A stretch of 64,000 nucleotides of DNA from Cyclobacteriaceae bacterium (GCA_027533395.1 JAPZUF010000002.1:237373-301372), one strand, 5' to 3'. Shown: positions 50,101 through 60,400, counted from the first letter of the stretch. Notes: generated by a model from the letters alone, not told the origin. A program made the numbers and translations.

Positions 50101-50211
50101 ACTTTAACTGAGTTCACTGGCTTAGATCCTGAATTCGCGGCTAACACCAGTAACATTGGTGTATTGCCTCCCTCTCAAGGTATCATTGCAGGTGTTCAAT
50201 TTGGATTTTAA
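47152..50211 (+). CDS. SusC/RagA-family TonB-linked outer membrane transporter
   Basis: I start at the ATG at 47152 (MRRILLFIAVFTFSFGLYAQ, a signal peptide); an in-frame ATG at 47083 lies too far upstream of it. After the signal come a CarboxypepD_reg-like domain (about 22-105), a plug domain with the SusC signature VIENLPIPSLDRALQGRIAG, VRIRGVGSISGSNEPLYIVDG and EVLKDAAAASIYGAQAANGV, and a beta barrel to the end (GVLPPSQGIIAGVQFGF). SusC barrels import oligosaccharides or peptides with a SusD lid using TonB energy. The susD gene starts at the last base of its stop. Substrate cannot be told from sequence; the neighbours include no glycoside hydrolase. Confidence 0.96.
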   Translation: MRRILLFIAVFTFSFGLYAQERVVSGKVTSADDGSTLPGVNVVLKGTTTGTVTDTDGNYKLSVPESGGTLVFSFVGLTTIEVGIGSRSVVDVQMASDFTQLNEVVVTDSYQSIKRAELSGAVGSVGGKVIENLPIPSLDRALQGRIAGVQINSSNGVPGGNTQVRIRGVGSISGSNEPLYIVDGVQITAGDRSRRIISSNVLNGINSNDIENIEVLKDAAAASIYGAQAANGVVIITTKKGKSGAVKFNANYYYGTSDVIRKQPLINSKQWMDLYQEGQANFYQPYNSVFGEGFNTEIADLVTEVNYGNSDAANTYDWQDLVTQRGVINNFDFSASGGNEKNRFFVSASVNKQEAQFIATDFTRSTFKVNYDNQLSKKLSSSLSLNMSVVKQNTQGVGGFNTNNALVGAIGRLPMANPYLTNGQINPNLTYAIGPLGNLSNPLWLAQVNPQQGSTKQLLANYSVNYAINNDLTFKSAYAIEYTVIDEWAFFDSRSPAGSAAAGLAQMFNTRVVNWSTDQTINYVKTFNDKHNINAVGGFSFREQKLDGFNATGQGVSNNEFKRTLVGTTPNVVNSVYGIFKLSGLFARAVYSYDEKYVATVTVRRDGSSRFGDGRKFGIFPSISAAWNIHRENFMNSLGFINELKLRASFGRTGNQDIGADFPISLYGGGAAFAYNGGGGLSFTNLGNPQLQWETNETINFGLDFSLLKGRITATTDYFIRNTKNLLLPQVLPSNSGFATIIENVGTLQNRGLELGISTVNIDGAFKWTTDFNVTFIKNEVTKLLRDGEDLPNNGLWVGRPLGQAWTARYAGVNPADGRAMWYDANNNITYDPQANDRVFLSRGSGSFLLPDYYGGFTNTFTYKGFEVSAFFQFNIGQLAASNFKANSSMDYRFDTAQDEEMLERWQKPGDITDVPRIIPGAQEVGSANSLFGGAISGHDRFTEDASYLRLKQLSIAYTLPASLVSRLKLSSARVYLQGVNLWTLTEFTGLDPEFAANTSNIGVLPPSQGIIAGVQFGF

Positions 50212-51722
50212 TGATGACGAACATGAGATTAAAAATATTTTTATCCCTGATTTTAACAGCAGCTATTGGATTTAGCTGCGAAGAATCATTAGAAGTGAAA
50301 ACTCGCTCTCAACTAACCGAAGAGTTAGTATTGAAAGATGTGACGACTGCACAATCTTTCTTAAATGGCATTCTAGCAACCATGCGAAATGGAGCTTACT
50401 ATGGCAATAATTTTGTTCTCTTCCCAGAGCTTTTGGCCGATAATTGTAAATTGGTTAATGCTGGTGACAGAAGCGGTCGTGGATTGAACCAATCAATTAA
50501 TTTGAGCGGTGCACATATTAATATTTGGTTCCTTTATCAACCTATGAACAGAATTAATATTCTGTTGGATGCCATTAATAGTGGAGACATAGTAATCACC
50601 TCTCAAGCAGATGCCATTACAGTAAATAGAGTAAAAGCGCAGGCATTATTTATGCGTGCTTTGTTTTATTTTGATTTGGTGAGAACCTATGCGCATAACC
50701 CAAATTACATTATCAATAATTGGGACAAAGGCGTACCTTATATTACCGAACCTGTAAGAAGCAAGGATGAAATTGCTTTCCCAAACAGACCAACTATATT
50801 GTCAAATTATGAAGCCATTGAATCAGATTTATTGGCGGCAATTGATGCGTTTACTGCAACAGGTAGTCCAAATGGTGTAACAGTTAATCGCAACGTTCCT
50901 TCACGTGCTGCGGCTCAGGCTTTATTAGCTAGAGTATATTTGTATTGGGCTGGCCCTCTATATCCAGAAAAATATGCACTTGCGTCACAATATGCGACTG
51001 AAGCAATTAACTCAGCTTTCGCAGTTCCAGTTGCAAATGGTGCAGCTTTAAACACACAATGGACTGTCAATACAGTGAATGCAGAATCAATTTTCGAAGT
51101 TGCATTTAATGGTAACGCAGAAAATCTAGGAGGTGATAATGCCTTACAAGGTTGGTACACCAGACAAGTGAATGCTGCGGGACAGAGAGTTACAGGTTGG
51201 GGTGATGTAATCGCTTCTGATGAATTGTTGGCTGAGTACAACCAAACACTCGATGCTCGTTTTACTCTTTTAACTCAGAGAGCAGTAAGAGATTTTGAAC
51301 CTGTAGCTTCGCGCGAAACAAGAAAATACAACGCAATAACTGGAGCAGTTTTTGGTCTTGATAATGTACCGGTTATTCTTATTCCTGAGATGTACTTAAT
51401 CAGAGCAGAAGCCAACTTATTAGGAGCTGCACCTGACGAAAATGCGGCAAGAGCAGACCTTAACATTGTAAGAACTAGATGTGGTTTAACAGCCCTAGAT
51501 GGTACAACTACGGGCGCAGCTTTAGTTACAGAATTATTCGCTGAAAGAAGAAGAGAATTGGCTTTTGAAGGTCACAGACTTTTCGATTTAACTAGAAGAG
51601 GCCTGGACGTTTTAAAACCCGGAGGTAATGTTATTGAATACGAGGATTTCCGTGTTTTAGCAAACATCCCTTTAGCGGAAATTCAAGGCAATGTTAATCT
51701 TGAACAAAATCCTGGTTATTAA
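50211..51722 (+). CDS. SusD/RagB-family outer membrane lipoprotein
   Basis: The 503-residue protein begins with a lipoprotein signal (LSLILTAAIGFSC, Cys at about residue 23) and is made of TPR-like helices with the family phrases LNGILATMRNGAYYGNNF, VNRVKAQALFMRALFYFDLVR, SRAAAQALLARVYLYWAG and ELFAERRRELAFEGHRLFDL. SusD is the lid that captures substrate over the SusC barrel. It overlaps the susC stop by one base. A second ATG at 50223 could also serve. The loop region between 300 and 400, which binds ligand, has no family signature known to me. Confidence 0.95.
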   Translation: MMTNMRLKIFLSLILTAAIGFSCEESLEVKTRSQLTEELVLKDVTTAQSFLNGILATMRNGAYYGNNFVLFPELLADNCKLVNAGDRSGRGLNQSINLSGAHINIWFLYQPMNRINILLDAINSGDIVITSQADAITVNRVKAQALFMRALFYFDLVRTYAHNPNYIINNWDKGVPYITEPVRSKDEIAFPNRPTILSNYEAIESDLLAAIDAFTATGSPNGVTVNRNVPSRAAAQALLARVYLYWAGPLYPEKYALASQYATEAINSAFAVPVANGAALNTQWTVNTVNAESIFEVAFNGNAENLGGDNALQGWYTRQVNAAGQRVTGWGDVIASDELLAEYNQTLDARFTLLTQRAVRDFEPVASRETRKYNAITGAVFGLDNVPVILIPEMYLIRAEANLLGAAPDENAARADLNIVRTRCGLTALDGTTTGAALVTELFAERRRELAFEGHRLFDLTRRGLDVLKPGGNVIEYEDFRVLANIPLAEIQGNVNLEQNPGY

Positions 51723-51738
51723 TTCAAACGATTTAACT

Positions 51739-52746
51739 ATGAAAAAAATAATTTTAAATCTATTGTTTTTCGCTTTTGGCGTTGTATTAATGACGTCTTG
51801 CGTTGAAGAACAAGATGATCTCACCTACAACGGCCCTACGGTTGCTGAATTTAAGAATCGCTATCTAGAGCAGCAAATAAGGTTGGGTACAACTTTGTTT
51901 CAATCTGTTAACTACAATGTTGTTACCCTTGAGAATACTGCACTTAATAGGTTAACAGTAAGACAGCCAGCAGTGCAGCTTTCTGGTGTTATAACAACTG
52001 CTACTAACTCTCCAACAGTTAATGGTCAAGTTGCTTCAACCTTTACAGGTTCAATCACTGGTACAAATTTGACAGTTACAACTGCTCCTACTGGTGGTGC
52101 TTTGATTGTACCCGGAATGGTAATTGCAGGAACAGGTATTGCAGCAAATACATCTGTAATACGACAACTATCAGGAAGCACAGGTCTTGCAGGAACTTAT
52201 GTTGTAAGTGCACCTCAGACAGTAGCCTCTACAACTGTGTCTATTCCTGGCACTGCTTTTACTACAGAGTTAGCAGTTGGAAGTATTCTTAAGTCATCTA
52301 CTGGTATTATTTTGGGTGTTGTTGCAACGATTGTAAATGATAACCAATTAACCCTTGCAGCTAATTCAACAACTGCATTAACTCGTTCTTTTTACCGCGC
52401 ATCATTTGCAAATGGAATTAATGCTCCAACTTTTAGAGATAGCATTTTAGTTCAATTAGTAGGTCCCCAAAGAACAAGTGATGTAACTGTTACTTATGAA
52501 TTGGGAACTGCACCTGAAGGAACTATTGCAGCAGTTGAAGGAGATAACTTCGCTTTTGACAATGAAGTGGTAGGTGAAGTAACTATAAAGGCTGGAACAA
52601 GTGCAGGCTATATCTACATCAATATTCCGGAAAGCTTGAATTCTACAGCTGCTGATAGAGTAGTTTTAGTTATTAATTTAACTGATCAAGGTGATGTTGC
52701 TCCTTCGCAGAACTATAAAGCATTTACTTATACCATAACTAAGTAA
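51739..52746 (+). CDS. Surface lipoprotein in the SusE/F position, with a phage-like Gly/Thr module
   Basis: I start at the ATG at 51739, which gives a lipoprotein signal (ILNLLFFAFGVVLMTSC). The next 60 residues are helical. From about residue 95 to 175 lies a Gly/Thr/Ser-rich module (FTGSITGTNLTVTTAP, VPGMVIAGTGIAAN, GLAGTYVVSAPQTVASTTV) like one found in phage virion and other secreted proteins. The C-terminal 110 residues form a Calx-beta- or DUF4843-like beta domain (VTVTYELGTAPEGTIAAVEGD, AGYIYINIPESLNS). It is 16 nt downstream of susD and likely sits beside the SusCD complex. Family not recognised as a whole. Confidence 0.75.
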   Translation: MKKIILNLLFFAFGVVLMTSCVEEQDDLTYNGPTVAEFKNRYLEQQIRLGTTLFQSVNYNVVTLENTALNRLTVRQPAVQLSGVITTATNSPTVNGQVASTFTGSITGTNLTVTTAPTGGALIVPGMVIAGTGIAANTSVIRQLSGSTGLAGTYVVSAPQTVASTTVSIPGTAFTTELAVGSILKSSTGIILGVVATIVNDNQLTLAANSTTALTRSFYRASFANGINAPTFRDSILVQLVGPQRTSDVTVTYELGTAPEGTIAAVEGDNFAFDNEVVGEVTIKAGTSAGYIYINIPESLNSTAADRVVLVINLTDQGDVAPSQNYKAFTYTITK

Positions 52747-52750
52747 TCGT

Positions 52751-53848
52751 ATGAAATTTAAACATATTCTTTTTTCAACTCTTCTGGTTTTCGGACTAAA
52801 TTCTTGTGCCGAAGACAGTTTCACTTCGTTAACAGATACAATTTTCGATGGTGTTGCAGAAGATCCTGAGTTGTCAACTTTAGAAGCTGCAATTCAAAAA
52901 TCTGGTGTTATTGCACAGCTTAGTGGTACGCAATACACATTGTTTGCTCCAACTGATCAGGCTTTTATTGATGCAGGAATCAATATCAATAACATTGATG
53001 CTGCTACTTTAGCAGAAATCATTAAATACCATATGATTCCTACAAGAGTAGATGCATCAAGACTTGATGTAGAATACGGCAAGTTTTTTGGTTTAATTAC
53101 TCCTTCGTCAGATAATACATTAAATTTCATTGGTAACTTAACGTACCTAGGCGTGCAAACCTTAAATCTTAGCGTAAACGCTAATATTTATTATACACAA
53201 GCTATACAGGTGCTTGACAATTCTACCTCAGATTTAGCACTTGAAGGCTTCTATGTAAATGGCGCACGAGTGGTCGAAGCCGATGCTTTCGAAGGTGGTA
53301 ATGGAGTAGTTCATAAAATTGATAAGGTTTTACTTCCTCCATCTGGTTCTGCAGCCGCTACTATTGAAAACGACCCCGACTTAAGCTTATTTAACAAACT
53401 CGTTAAAAAAGCATCTGTAAATGCTAACGGTATACCTAGTTACGCACTATCAGTGCTTGACGTACTACCAGCAAATGCGTTAGCAACAACCAGAGCAGGG
53501 ACATTAACCGTTTTTGCTCCTACCAATCAGGCAATGATTGATGAAGGTTTAAATGAAGCTGCCATTGATGCCTTAACTGTTGCTCAATGCCTCGGTTTTG
53601 CACGACAGCATGTAGTAAACTTAAGATGGTTTTCTTCTGATTTAAGCAATCAGCTAATAAGAAATAGTCCTTTCTTAACCAGCTACAATTTGGTTACTCA
53701 ACAAACGCCAACATTCAATTTAACCTATAACAATAATGCAGGAACAGTTAATTTTTCTACACTTAACGCTCCAACTATTGGCCTAGTAGAAGCAAACATT
53801 GTGACTACTAATGGCGTAATTCACAAAGTGAATAGGTTCATAGAATAA
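52751..53848 (+). CDS. Lipoprotein with two fasciclin (FAS1) domains
   Basis: A lipoprotein signal (MKFKHILFSTLLVFGLNSC) is followed by two FAS1 domains (about 25-200 and 210-365). The first has LEAAIQKSGVIAQLSGTQYTLFAPTDQAFI and GGNGVVHKIDKVLLPP; the second has LTVFAPTNQAMIDEGL and VTTNGVIHKVNRFIE. FAS1 domains mediate adhesion or carbohydrate/peptide contacts. Fasciclin lipoproteins are frequent last members of SusCD operons in Cytophagales. It ends the first operon; a strong terminator follows. Confidence 0.9.
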   Translation: MKFKHILFSTLLVFGLNSCAEDSFTSLTDTIFDGVAEDPELSTLEAAIQKSGVIAQLSGTQYTLFAPTDQAFIDAGININNIDAATLAEIIKYHMIPTRVDASRLDVEYGKFFGLITPSSDNTLNFIGNLTYLGVQTLNLSVNANIYYTQAIQVLDNSTSDLALEGFYVNGARVVEADAFEGGNGVVHKIDKVLLPPSGSAAATIENDPDLSLFNKLVKKASVNANGIPSYALSVLDVLPANALATTRAGTLTVFAPTNQAMIDEGLNEAAIDALTVAQCLGFARQHVVNLRWFSSDLSNQLIRNSPFLTSYNLVTQQTPTFNLTYNNNAGTVNFSTLNAPTIGLVEANIVTTNGVIHKVNRFIE

Positions 53849-53863
53849 ACTAATTATTGATCA

Positions 53864-53892
53864 AAAGAGGCCGTTTTACGGCCTCTTTTTTT
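53864..53892 (+). terminator. Terminator after the first SusCD operon
   Basis: AAAGAGGCCGT (53864-53874) and ACGGCCTCTTT (53878-53888) are exact arms around TTT and run into a T-tract. The subtilisin start is 24 nt downstream. Confidence 0.93.
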
Positions 53893-53915
53893 ATTGGGTA
53901 TGAAAATGGAATGAG

Positions 53916-56900
53916 ATGAGATATGTAGTTATTTTTTTTCTAGTTTGTGCAACATATACTTCGATAAATGCACAAGTAATAATTAAAGAGGAATTAATCG
54001 AGGTAGATAAATCTAAAATTTCCTTTATCAATGCAGATTTAGATAAGCTAGTGGAGCTTTATCAAAAACAAATTCAGCGAGCGAATAAATATGCCGAGTT
54101 AACAGGTACTCCTATTAGCAGAATGGATAGTAATGGCAACCTTGTTCAGCTTGTGGGAGTAGACGAGGCTGGTACACCTATGTTTATCTCTACTGATAAT
54201 GCCGGTGCTGCGGTTACTACTGGGGCTAATGTTATCAGAGATGGTGATTTAAAATTAGAAGGTAGTGGGATTCAAATAGGTATTTGGGACGGTGGTGGTA
54301 TCGGTCATACAGATTTTGAAACCAGAATCATTTCATCTCAAGGAACGCCAAGTGTCCATGCTAATCACGTTGCAGGTACAATACTATCTTCAGGAATCGG
54401 AAATGTTTCTGCAAAGGGAATGGCGCCCAAAGCAACTGCACATACCTTTGATTTCGGTAATGATTTTTCCGAAATGACTGGACTTGTTTCGGGCCTAGGC
54501 TCTGATCTTGTTCTTTCAAACCATTCTTATGGCTTAATAACAGGTTGGCGTTTCGAAAACGGTTGGACTTGGTTTGGAAATCAAAATATCAGTACGCAAG
54601 AAGATTACCGATTTGGTTTTTACTCAGCGGCAGCAGCTTCATGGGATCAACTTTCTTATTCATCGCCTAATTACTTAATTGTAAAGTCTGCCGGAAATGA
54701 TCGTTCTGACACCGGAAACAATCCTGCATTTCCTGCCGATTGTAATGGCGGAACAGGTTATGATTGTATCAGTGATGTCTCAACAGCAAAAAATATTCTA
54801 ACAGTAGGTGCAGTTGGTAAAATTAGTAATTATACAGGCCCCGAAAGTGTTGGAATGAGCACATTCAGCGGATGGGGGCCTACAGATGATGGTCGTATCA
54901 AACCTGATTTGGTAGCAGCAGGCGTAAATTTGTTTTCAACTTCTACCAACAATGCGTACACAACATTAAGTGGTACATCAATGGCTACACCCAACACCAC
55001 AGGGTCCTTAGCCTTATTGCAAGAACTTTATAAAAAGCGTAATGGAACCTATTTAAGCGCTGCATCATTAAAAGCTTTAGCCATCCACACAGTTAAAGAA
55101 GCTGGCTCATCTCCTGGTCCTGATTATCGTTTTGGTTGGGGTTTATTAGATGTTAATGCTGCTGCTAATTTGATACAAGCAGAGAATGGAACATCAACAG
55201 ATATCCGAGAATATACACTTAGTAATGGTGGCGAAATTGATTTTCAAATTTATCCAAAACCAAACACTAAAGTCAAAATCACTATTGTATGGGCTGATGT
55301 GCCTGGCACCCCAACAGCGCTAGCTTTAGACCCAGCAAACAATATGTTAGTCAATGACCTCGACTTACGCATTAAAGACGATGATGGCGAAACTGTTTTC
55401 CCTTGGATTTTAAGCATGGCAAACTTTGATGCGCCTGCCACAAGGGGAGATAATAATAAAGACAATGTTGAAAAAATTGAATTTGATAATCCTTTATTAA
55501 GACCATATACAGTAACCGTTAATCATAAAAATAATTTGGTAAACAATTCCCAAAAGTTTTCAATGATTATTGAGTATACACCATTTGTAGGAAATGGAAA
55601 TGCCTATTATTGGGTAGGAGGAAGCGGCAATTGGGATGACCCTTCACATTGGTCATTACAAAGTGGTGGTTCAAGCGCAAACACTGTGCCTGGGAAAGAT
55701 GATCGCGTTTTCTTCGATTCAAATTCCTTTCCTAATAACTCTTCTATAATTTCTCTTGCACAACCACAAGAAGTTTATGCCTTTAGTTGGTTATCCAACA
55801 AAAATGCAACCTTGGATGGAAATGGACATTCACTATCCGTTGGCACAAATTATTTCTTAATTAACGATAAGCTTTCTTTCAGCGAAGAAATTGAAATTAG
55901 ATTAACGGGCGAAGACCCTGTTTCTAATACTATCGATCTCTCAAATGGATCGTATGAAAATTTAGAAATCAACATCCATTCTGATAATCCCTTTACAATT
56001 GTTAATGCTAATTCATTTAAGAAATTAAGCATTACCAATGCATCTGTTCAATTTCTGGATACTTCCATAACATTAAAAGAGTTAACATTAAATAACGCAA
56101 ATGGAAAAGCAGTTAATTTAAGTGGCAGTGCACTAAGCTTAACCAATGTAGAGCAAGTTAACCTAAATGGAAATTCAATCCTTTGGAATATTTCAGGAGA
56201 TGTTACACTTAATTATACGGGCGTAGAAGCTACATTAAACTTAGGTTCAAATTTAGTCCCTGTTAAAGTAAATGCTGAAAACGCAACAATTAACTTTAAT
56301 AATGATTTTACATTAGAAGCCTTAGATGCAAGCCAAAGCACTTTGTATTTTAATACTAATAACTCAACGGTAAATAGTTTAAATCTTACCAATGGTACAA
56401 TATTTAGTATTGGTACAGGCAAGAAGGTTAATTTGATAGAGGAGATCCAGATCCAATCAACAGCGGCTGAAAAGGTAATGTTTACCAGGCATGGAGTAGG
56501 AAATAACGGAGTTCTATATATCCCTGGTCGGATGTTTTTGTGTTTTGATCACCTCACCATTCAAAATGTAGATGTCCAAGGCTCAACCTTTGTTAATGCC
56601 GGCACCAATAGCTCGATTGCAGAATCAGCAGGTTGGCTAACCAAATCTTGTAACGATGTGGTGTACCCTGATTTCCAGGTTGAAAAAGTTTGTATTGGTT
56701 CCTTAGTTAAAATAAGCAATATTTCGTTAGGTAATCCAGATAGTTACCAGTGGGATTTCGGAGATAGTAATGTAGAAAATTTAACACCCTCCAACAATGC
56801 AAATCCTAGCATTATTTACAACAATACAGGTAACCGAGTAATTACTTTACGTGCTATAAAAAATGGGGAAACAAGTACTTACCAAAAAACAATCGAAGTT

Positions 56901-57356
56901 GTATCCAATCCTTTAGCCAATCCTTCAGTAAACTTAGTTGGTAATAACCTGATAAGTTCAATAACATCAACAGGTTATCAATGGTATAAAAACTTTGAAC
57001 CGATTGAAAGTGCCACCCAGCGCTCATTCAACTATTTAGGAAATGCAGGTGCTTTTTCAGTAGCGATTAGCAATAACAATTGTAACATTATTTCCGAGCC
57101 TTATATTATTGCTAATGTTGAGTTGCAAAAAGAAGCAACTGCCTTATTCCCCAACCCGGCAACGGATCAGGTATGTATTCAATCAGAAAGTAAGATTACA
57201 AGAATATCGATTACAGATTATAGTGGTAGAAAAATTAGAGAGATTGCCAACCCAACAAGCAACTGTATTGGCGTTGGAGACCTACCAACCGGTTTGTATT
57301 TGGTAGAAATAGAAAATTCGAAAACACGAAAAGTAGAACGACTCGTAATTGAATAA
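53916..57356 (+). CDS. S8 subtilisin-family protease with PKD-like domain and type A T9SS sorting domain
   Basis: The signal peptide ends near residue 19 (INAQ). The catalytic domain (about 110-420) has Asp125 in GIWDGGGIGHTDF, His151 in VHANHVAGTIL and Ser355 in SGTSMATPNTTG, with Asn in VKSAGNDRSDTG. A proprotein-convertase-like beta domain (about 430-550), a right-handed beta-rich region (about 555-915, VGGSGNWDDPSHWSL onset), a PKD-like domain (QWDFGDSNVENLTPSNN), and a type A sorting domain (ALFPNPATDQVCI to RKVERLVIE) follow. The protein is therefore probably secreted through the type IX system or anchored to the surface. It lies between two SusCD pairs, which suggests that peptides it releases may feed them. 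It has its own terminator. Confidence 0.95.
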   Translation: MRYVVIFFLVCATYTSINAQVIIKEELIEVDKSKISFINADLDKLVELYQKQIQRANKYAELTGTPISRMDSNGNLVQLVGVDEAGTPMFISTDNAGAAVTTGANVIRDGDLKLEGSGIQIGIWDGGGIGHTDFETRIISSQGTPSVHANHVAGTILSSGIGNVSAKGMAPKATAHTFDFGNDFSEMTGLVSGLGSDLVLSNHSYGLITGWRFENGWTWFGNQNISTQEDYRFGFYSAAAASWDQLSYSSPNYLIVKSAGNDRSDTGNNPAFPADCNGGTGYDCISDVSTAKNILTVGAVGKISNYTGPESVGMSTFSGWGPTDDGRIKPDLVAAGVNLFSTSTNNAYTTLSGTSMATPNTTGSLALLQELYKKRNGTYLSAASLKALAIHTVKEAGSSPGPDYRFGWGLLDVNAAANLIQAENGTSTDIREYTLSNGGEIDFQIYPKPNTKVKITIVWADVPGTPTALALDPANNMLVNDLDLRIKDDDGETVFPWILSMANFDAPATRGDNNKDNVEKIEFDNPLLRPYTVTVNHKNNLVNNSQKFSMIIEYTPFVGNGNAYYWVGGSGNWDDPSHWSLQSGGSSANTVPGKDDRVFFDSNSFPNNSSIISLAQPQEVYAFSWLSNKNATLDGNGHSLSVGTNYFLINDKLSFSEEIEIRLTGEDPVSNTIDLSNGSYENLEINIHSDNPFTIVNANSFKKLSITNASVQFLDTSITLKELTLNNANGKAVNLSGSALSLTNVEQVNLNGNSILWNISGDVTLNYTGVEATLNLGSNLVPVKVNAENATINFNNDFTLEALDASQSTLYFNTNNSTVNSLNLTNGTIFSIGTGKKVNLIEEIQIQSTAAEKVMFTRHGVGNNGVLYIPGRMFLCFDHLTIQNVDVQGSTFVNAGTNSSIAESAGWLTKSCNDVVYPDFQVEKVCIGSLVKISNISLGNPDSYQWDFGDSNVENLTPSNNANPSIIYNNTGNRVITLRAIKNGETSTYQKTIEVVSNPLANPSVNLVGNNLISSITSTGYQWYKNFEPIESATQRSFNYLGNAGAFSVAISNNNCNIISEPYIIANVELQKEATALFPNPATDQVCIQSESKITRISITDYSGRKIREIANPTSNCIGVGDLPTGLYLVEIENSKTRKVERLVIE

Positions 57357-57357
57357 C

Positions 57358-57387
57358 AAAAAAGCCGGCCTATCAGCCGGCTTTTTT
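57358..57387 (+). terminator. Terminator after the subtilisin gene
   Basis: AAAAAAGCCGGC (57358-57369) and GCCGGCTTTTTT (57376-57387) are exact arms around a 6-nt loop, with a T-run. Confidence 0.93.
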
Positions 57388-57450
57388 TATTTTGGTTTTT
57401 AAGCAACACTCTTTGGATTTTTAATGAAACAGATTTTCTGAAAGTTGCTC

Positions 57451-57458
57451 TAGGTTTG
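57451..57458 (+). promoter_or_regulatory. Bacteroidota-type -7 box of the second SusCD operon
   Basis: TAGGTTTG matches TAnnTTTG and lies 20 nt before the ATG. The -33 element is weak. Confidence 0.4.
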
Positions 57459-57477
57459 AAACTTTTAAAACAAACCT

Positions 57478-60400
57478 ATGAGAAACATGAGGAAAATTGT
57501 ACTAATGCTCATGCTCGTGGCAACGTATAGCATAACGTTGGCACAGGAGCGACAAGTATCGGGGCGGGTAACAGCAGCAGAAGACGGCAGCGCCATACCC
57601 GGAGTTAACGTTGTGGTAAAAGGCACCACCAATGGTACCATTACAGACAGCGATGGGAACTACAAAATCAGCGTACCACAAAGTGGCGGTGCATTGGTGT
57701 TTAGCTTTGTTGGTTTACAAACACAAGAAGTTTTAATTGGCGAACGCTCTGTTGTTGATGTTGCGTTGAGTTTGGATGCTACTCAGTTAGGCGAGGTTGT
57801 AGTTACTGGCGTATCTATCGGAACACCAACAAAGAAACTAGGATTTTCTATTGGTAAAGTTAGTACTGAACTTTTAGAAAGTGTGCCTGGGATTGACCCA
57901 GCAAATGCTTTGAGAGCTAAAGTACCGGGTGTTAGAATTGTTTCACCTTCTGGTTTGCCAGGAAGTGCACCTGCCATTCGAGTTAGAGGTACTAATTCTA
58001 TACAAGGAAATCAAGCTCCGCTAATAGTTGTTGATGGTGTAGTTACAACTGGTACTTTAGCCGACATTGATATGCAGGCAGTTGAATCAATTGAAATTCT
58101 AAAAGGTGCCTCAGCCGCAGCACTATATGGTTCATTAGCTGGAAATGGAGTTGTTCAAATTATTACAAAAAGAGGAAAAGGAATGCGGGGAGGGACGAGA
58201 ATAACATTTAGGAATGAAACTGGAATTAGCCAGCTTTTTAATAAAATAGATTTAGCTAATACACATAATTTTGCGACAATAAATGGATCATATCGAAATC
58301 CGACAAGTGGTGTTCCAAATAATCCAGATCCTAATGATGATATTTTGGATAATCCCTATAGTACACTTTATGATCAACAAGAAGAATTATTTGAAGAAAG
58401 AGGGTTTTCAACAAATTTTTTTTCTATAGAATCATCATCAGATAAAACTAATTTACTTTTTTCATTTGAAAATATTAATCAGAAAGGTATTGTTGAAGGC
58501 TTCCCTAATTACACAAGGAATAATTTTAGACTAAATGCTGACCATCGTATAAATGATAAGTTAAATATCCGAATATCATCTTTGTATAGTCGGTCTTTAG
58601 GCCCAAATGCAATTGAACAAGGACAAGGTAATAATCTTTTCTTTGGTGCATTTTTGGCTGAACCAGATGTTAATCTAAAACTTAAAGATGCAAACGGAGA
58701 ATACAATCCGTTAATTAATTCAGCATCGAATGGACAAAATCCCTTTTATGTTATATCAAAATCCGAATTCAATGTTAATCGTGAGCGATTATTAGCAGAT
58801 ATAAATTTAGATTATTCAATTACCGATTGGTTAAAGTTGGATGCAAAACTATCTCAAGACATGACAAGATTTGATTTCAGACAATATCAAAAGTCACCTT
58901 TTCAAACTGCTAATGGAAATGTTACTAATGGAAACTTGTCCTATAATACTTCAAGAGATAGAGCTACTTACTCACAGTTCAGAGCATTATTTAGTAAAAC
59001 TTTTGGCCAATTAAAATCGGGTTTGGTTCTGTCATATATTTATGAAGATTACTTATTAGATGGTTTTAATGCCGGAGGGTCTAATTTTAGAGTAATTGAA
59101 ACACCAACTTTAGGTCTTTTAGATCCAACAACTTTATTTGCCGGTTCTTTTTATCGACCAACAAAAGGGGAAAATTTAGTTTCAAATTTAACACTGGATT
59201 ATAAGGATCGCTACATTTTAGATGCTGTTCTAAGGCGTGATGGATTTTCACTTTTTGGTTCTAATGAAAGATACCAAATTTTTTATAGGGTTGCAGCAGC
59301 TTATCGACTTAGTGAAGATTTTAAACTTCCAGGTATAAATGAATTTAAGTTAAGAAGTTCAATAGGCACAGCGGGTCAGCGACCACCTTGGGAGGCCCAG
59401 TATGAAACATTTGATAATAACTTGCAAAAGAGTGTTTTTGGTAATAAAGACTTAAAGCCTGGCTTTAATACTGAAACAGAATATGGTATTGACATATCAT
59501 TTTTAGATAGATTTAAGTTTGAAGCTACCTATGCTACTACAATCGCTAAAGATCAAATACTATTGGTTCCGCTTTCCGCTGCTGCTGGGTTTCAAAGTCA
59601 GTGGCAGAATGCTGGTACAATGAAGTCAAATACAATTGAGTTAGGCCTCTCAGCAACGCTAATTGAAAAAGGTAATTTTACTTGGGATATAAATCTTAAC
59701 TGGGATCGTGTAAGACAAGAAGTTACAAAGTTAAACAGAGCGCCTTATACACGTGGACAAGATTTTGGTGCAGCTTTAAATTTCTTTCAAATCGAAGAAG
59801 GCATTCCTTTCGGAACTATGTATGGAAATGTATTGCTTACTTCTGTTGACCAATTAACAACCAATGAGAATGGAATTGTTTTAAATACTACAGGAAATTT
59901 AACTAGAGAAGATTTCACTGTTAATTCTGACGGTTATGTAGTACAAAAAGGAACAGAGTTTACGGCAAACGAAAGGGTATTCTATAAAGTAGATAACAAC
60001 GGTAATAGAATAGTTGAGGCAATAGGTAATGGTACACCGGATTTTAATTTAGGTATCAGTTCAAATGCAAGTTGGAAAAATCTTTCACTTTATTTTATTA
60101 TTGACTGGCAAAAGGGAGGAGATGTTTATAACTATACCAAACAGCTTTTATATTTCAATGAGCGGCATGGTGATTTAGATCAGTCAAGAAGACCAGAAGG
60201 TCAACGACATTTTACACCATATTATAGCCAGCAATTATATAATGCTGCTAACCCATCCAGTTTCTTTATTGAAGATGCTTCATTCGTTAAAATTCGAGAG
60301 TTATCACTATCCTATAGTTTAGGTAAATCAATTTTTGAAAAACTAGGTAAAGTAGGAAGCTATTTCCACGATGCAAGAATTTCATTGATAGGAAGAAATT

